From an uncultured Pseudomonadota bacterium (GTDB taxonomy: Bacteria; Bdellovibrionota_C; UBA2361; CALMIO01), in the NCBI GenBank assembly GCA_937864035.1, contig CALMIO010000001.1, positions 37,847 to 101,846 on the forward strand: a stretch of 64,000 nt of DNA. Reading direction: 5' to 3'. Positions 62,613 to 64,000 of this stretch are shown here, piece after piece. The position numbers and the translations under genes were made by a program. How positions within the stretch are numbered: position 1 is the first letter of the stretch; the number at the start of each line of letters is the position of its first letter. The notes under the pieces were generated by a model. That model did no database searches. It saw only the letters and a program-made list of their open reading frames with translations, and was not told the origin of the DNA.

Positions 62613-63443
62613 TTAACTAAAACTGCCTTGCTCAGAGCAGATATAGTCATTTAAATTTCCGTTATATATGCATGTCAAATATCCGCTGGCGGTTTCAATG
62701 ATATAATTGTGAGATGAATTGATCGTGGCAACGACGCCGCTTGAGAGGTTTGTTTTGTCGTATATCTGTTCAATGCCCGGAATAGTGCCAAGTTGATTAA
62801 GAAATTCATTCAATTCTATTCTTGATTCAATTTCTCCGCCAATAGTTACTGTTTGATCTTTTACTGTAAAATGAATTCCATAAATTTGCGATTTCTCAAA
62901 TAGTTCATCAATATTTTTTTTGATATTATTATCTTCCACACCACCTTTTTCAGGGATTACGAGAAAATTTTTAATTGATATGATCTCTGTTGGATAGTTA
63001 GATAATATGTAGTTTGCTATTTGTATAGCAATTTGGCGACTTTCTGTCGAACCTGATAAGTAAAGAACATTGTTTTCACAATCAACTCTGATTTTTTGAT
63101 TGGCAATTGTCGAAAGAACAACGCCAATCATGTCGCAAAAATTTTCAACCTGATCAGTCATTAATAACTTTATTTTATTGCTGATTGATCTCTCGGAAAA
63201 ATAAGAGCTAATTATTTTATTAACTGCTTCAACTGAATATTGCTCAGAAACAAAGCCATCTATTTTGATTTGATTCTTATCTGTTACTTCTATGTTAATC
63301 TCATAAGAGACCTCGTCTTTTAAAGCTCTTTTAATATTTTTAGCTATATTTTGGATTAACAAGGTACTATCATCGGCCAAACAGCTTTGCCAACTTATTA
63401 TTAGCGTTAGAGCAATTTGATATATTAAAAATTTTTTTATCAC
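62613..63443 (-). CDS. Exported protein with BON-like repeats
   Basis: 276 residues. Signal peptide (FLIYQIALTLIISWQSCLA). Three similar units follow: NIEVTDKNQIKIDGFVSEQY, RVDCENNVLYLSGSTESRQ and FTVKDQTVTIGGEIESRIEL, each with the helix-strand-G pattern of BON domains, often found in secretion and osmotic-stress proteins. The C-terminal 35 residues contain two Cys (TCIYNGNLNDYIC). The collagen-like gene ends 16 bases upstream of it on the same strand. Confidence 0.65.
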   Translation of the reverse strand: MIKKFLIYQIALTLIISWQSCLADDSTLLIQNIAKNIKRALKDEVSYEINIEVTDKNQIKIDGFVSEQYSVEAVNKIISSYFSERSISNKIKLLMTDQVENFCDMIGVVLSTIANQKIRVDCENNVLYLSGSTESRQIAIQIANYILSNYPTEIISIKNFLVIPEKGGVEDNNIKKNIDELFEKSQIYGIHFTVKDQTVTIGGEIESRIELNEFLNQLGTIPGIEQIYDKTNLSSGVVATINSSHNYIIETASGYLTCIYNGNLNDYICSEQGSFS

Positions 63444-63458
63444 ATTAATTTGCTTAAA

Positions 63459-64000
63459 TTAGCGTGGACAACAATATATAGTTACGGTCAATGTTTTACT
63501 GCCACCACTGACCGCAACTCCATCGACCTTAACTGATGTTGGGTAAATTGGCGATGTTCCCGTATAGCCAACATCAGCACTGTATGTATGTAAGTTAACG
63601 GAAGTAGAGACGAACCCATAAAGCATCATAAATTCGGTGCTAGTATTGTTACATGTTACGGTGACTGTTAGATTGCTTCCACCCGTCGCGCTGCCTGATT
63701 TGTTGTAACAGCTGGTAGATATCGCAAATCTACCAGTGGCTCCTGTCGCTCCGGTAGCGCCCGTAGCACCTGTTGATCCTGTCGCGCCCGTTGCGCCAGT
63801 AGCGCCCGTAGCGCCCGTTGGGCCGGTGGCTCCATCAGCTCCGTCAGCACCATCAGCGCCTGTTGCACCTGTGGCTCCTGTTGATCCTGTCGCGCCAGTT
63901 GCTCCCGTTGCGCCTGTAGCGCCGGTTGCGCCTGTGGCACCGTCTGCACCGGTCGCGCCAGTAGCGCCCGTAGCACCTGTTGATCCTGTCGCGCCCGTTG
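63459..64000 (-). CDS. Collagen-like Gly-X-Y repeat protein, cut by the right edge
   Basis: The minus-strand frame is open from the right edge to the TAA at 63459-63461, about 180 codons, with no start in the window, so the gene begins outside. The N-terminal visible part (about 88 residues) is (Gly-X-Y)n rich in GAT, GST and GAD triplets ([19 protein letters not shown]). It is followed by a globular C-terminal domain of about 90 residues: [32 protein letters not shown] and a final VTIYCCPR. Collagen-like proteins in bacteria are usually surface filaments or phage fibre parts; the globular end may be a trimerising or adhesive tip. Confidence 0.85.
   Translation of the reverse strand, partial: TGATGSTGATGATGATGADGATGATGATGATGATGATGSTGATGATGADGADGADGATGPTGATGATGATGATGSTGATGATGATGATGRFAISTSCYNKSGSATGGSNLTVTVTCNNTSTEFMMLYGFVSTSVNLHTYSADVGYTGTSPIYPTSVKVDGVAVSGGSKTLTVTIYCCPR

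Noticed and set aside
63668..63976. 102-codon minus-strand frame rich in Arg, Leu, Gln
   Set aside because: It is an off-frame reading of the collagen-like Gly-X-Y repeat.
63668..64000. Repeats at the right edge as a CRISPR array
   Set aside because: They are short codon-level repeats in a single coding frame without spacers; they encode Gly-X-Y.

Overview
The window reads as a chromosomal segment from an uncultured, Gram-negative, probably aerobic bacterium with a moderately AT-rich, densely packed genome. The Gram-negative reading rests on lipoprotein signals, a GspK-type pseudopilin, a SurA/parvulin-like isomerase and a YggX protein. The aerobic reading rests on oxygen-dependent HemF and HemY. 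Many housekeeping proteins look proteobacterial, and heme precursor synthesis uses 5-aminolevulinate synthase (C4 route), a hallmark of alphaproteobacteria that also occurs sporadically elsewhere. I cannot name the phylum from the sequence alone.

Layout. 1-3674: an operon of poorly known proteins whose first gene is cut by the left edge. 3898-12007: a seven-gene operon, hemC (with a large C-terminal extension)-hemB-hemA-hemH-hemF-hemE-hemY, that covers glycine + succinyl-CoA to protoheme if the HemC extension supplies uroporphyrinogen-III synthase. 12046-13514 (minus): two membrane-anchored halves of a Cas4-like nuclease and an unknown gene. 14078-21570: an RGG-box protein with a long leader, trhO, proC, yggX, thrS, a trans-sulfuration enzyme and an orphan gspK. 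21897-27953: one giant 2018-residue protein. 28049-34610: a DAO-family oxidoreductase, small lipoproteins, an AI-2E-type permease, an HD hydrolase and a PPIase.

34782-43343: a tightly packed membrane system built around a DUF6754 protein and a MutL/GlmL-like ASKHA ATPase, with secreted or membrane-anchored coiled-coil proteins upstream and a barrel-sandwich protein downstream. It is my first candidate for an undescribed system. 43388-44955: an esterase and an FMN reductase.

44973-49543: an accessory island. It has a decayed IS1595-like element with intact inverted repeats, a deleted IS481-like transposase, another transposase tail, a double palindrome, and three unusual genes (class I aminoacyl-tRNA-synthetase-like protein, nucleotidyltransferase, APH-type kinase). 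This is the second candidate system.

49610-59603: mostly core genes: Smr protein, arfB, tyrS, rpmG, a DevBCA-like ABC exporter, rpmF, fabG, acpP, glyA, nrdR. 59612-64000 (minus): a cell-surface locus with an SGNH-like protein, a large polytopic membrane protein, a BON-like secreted protein and, running off the right edge, a collagen-like Gly-X-Y protein. No rRNA, tRNA or CRISPR array was seen.
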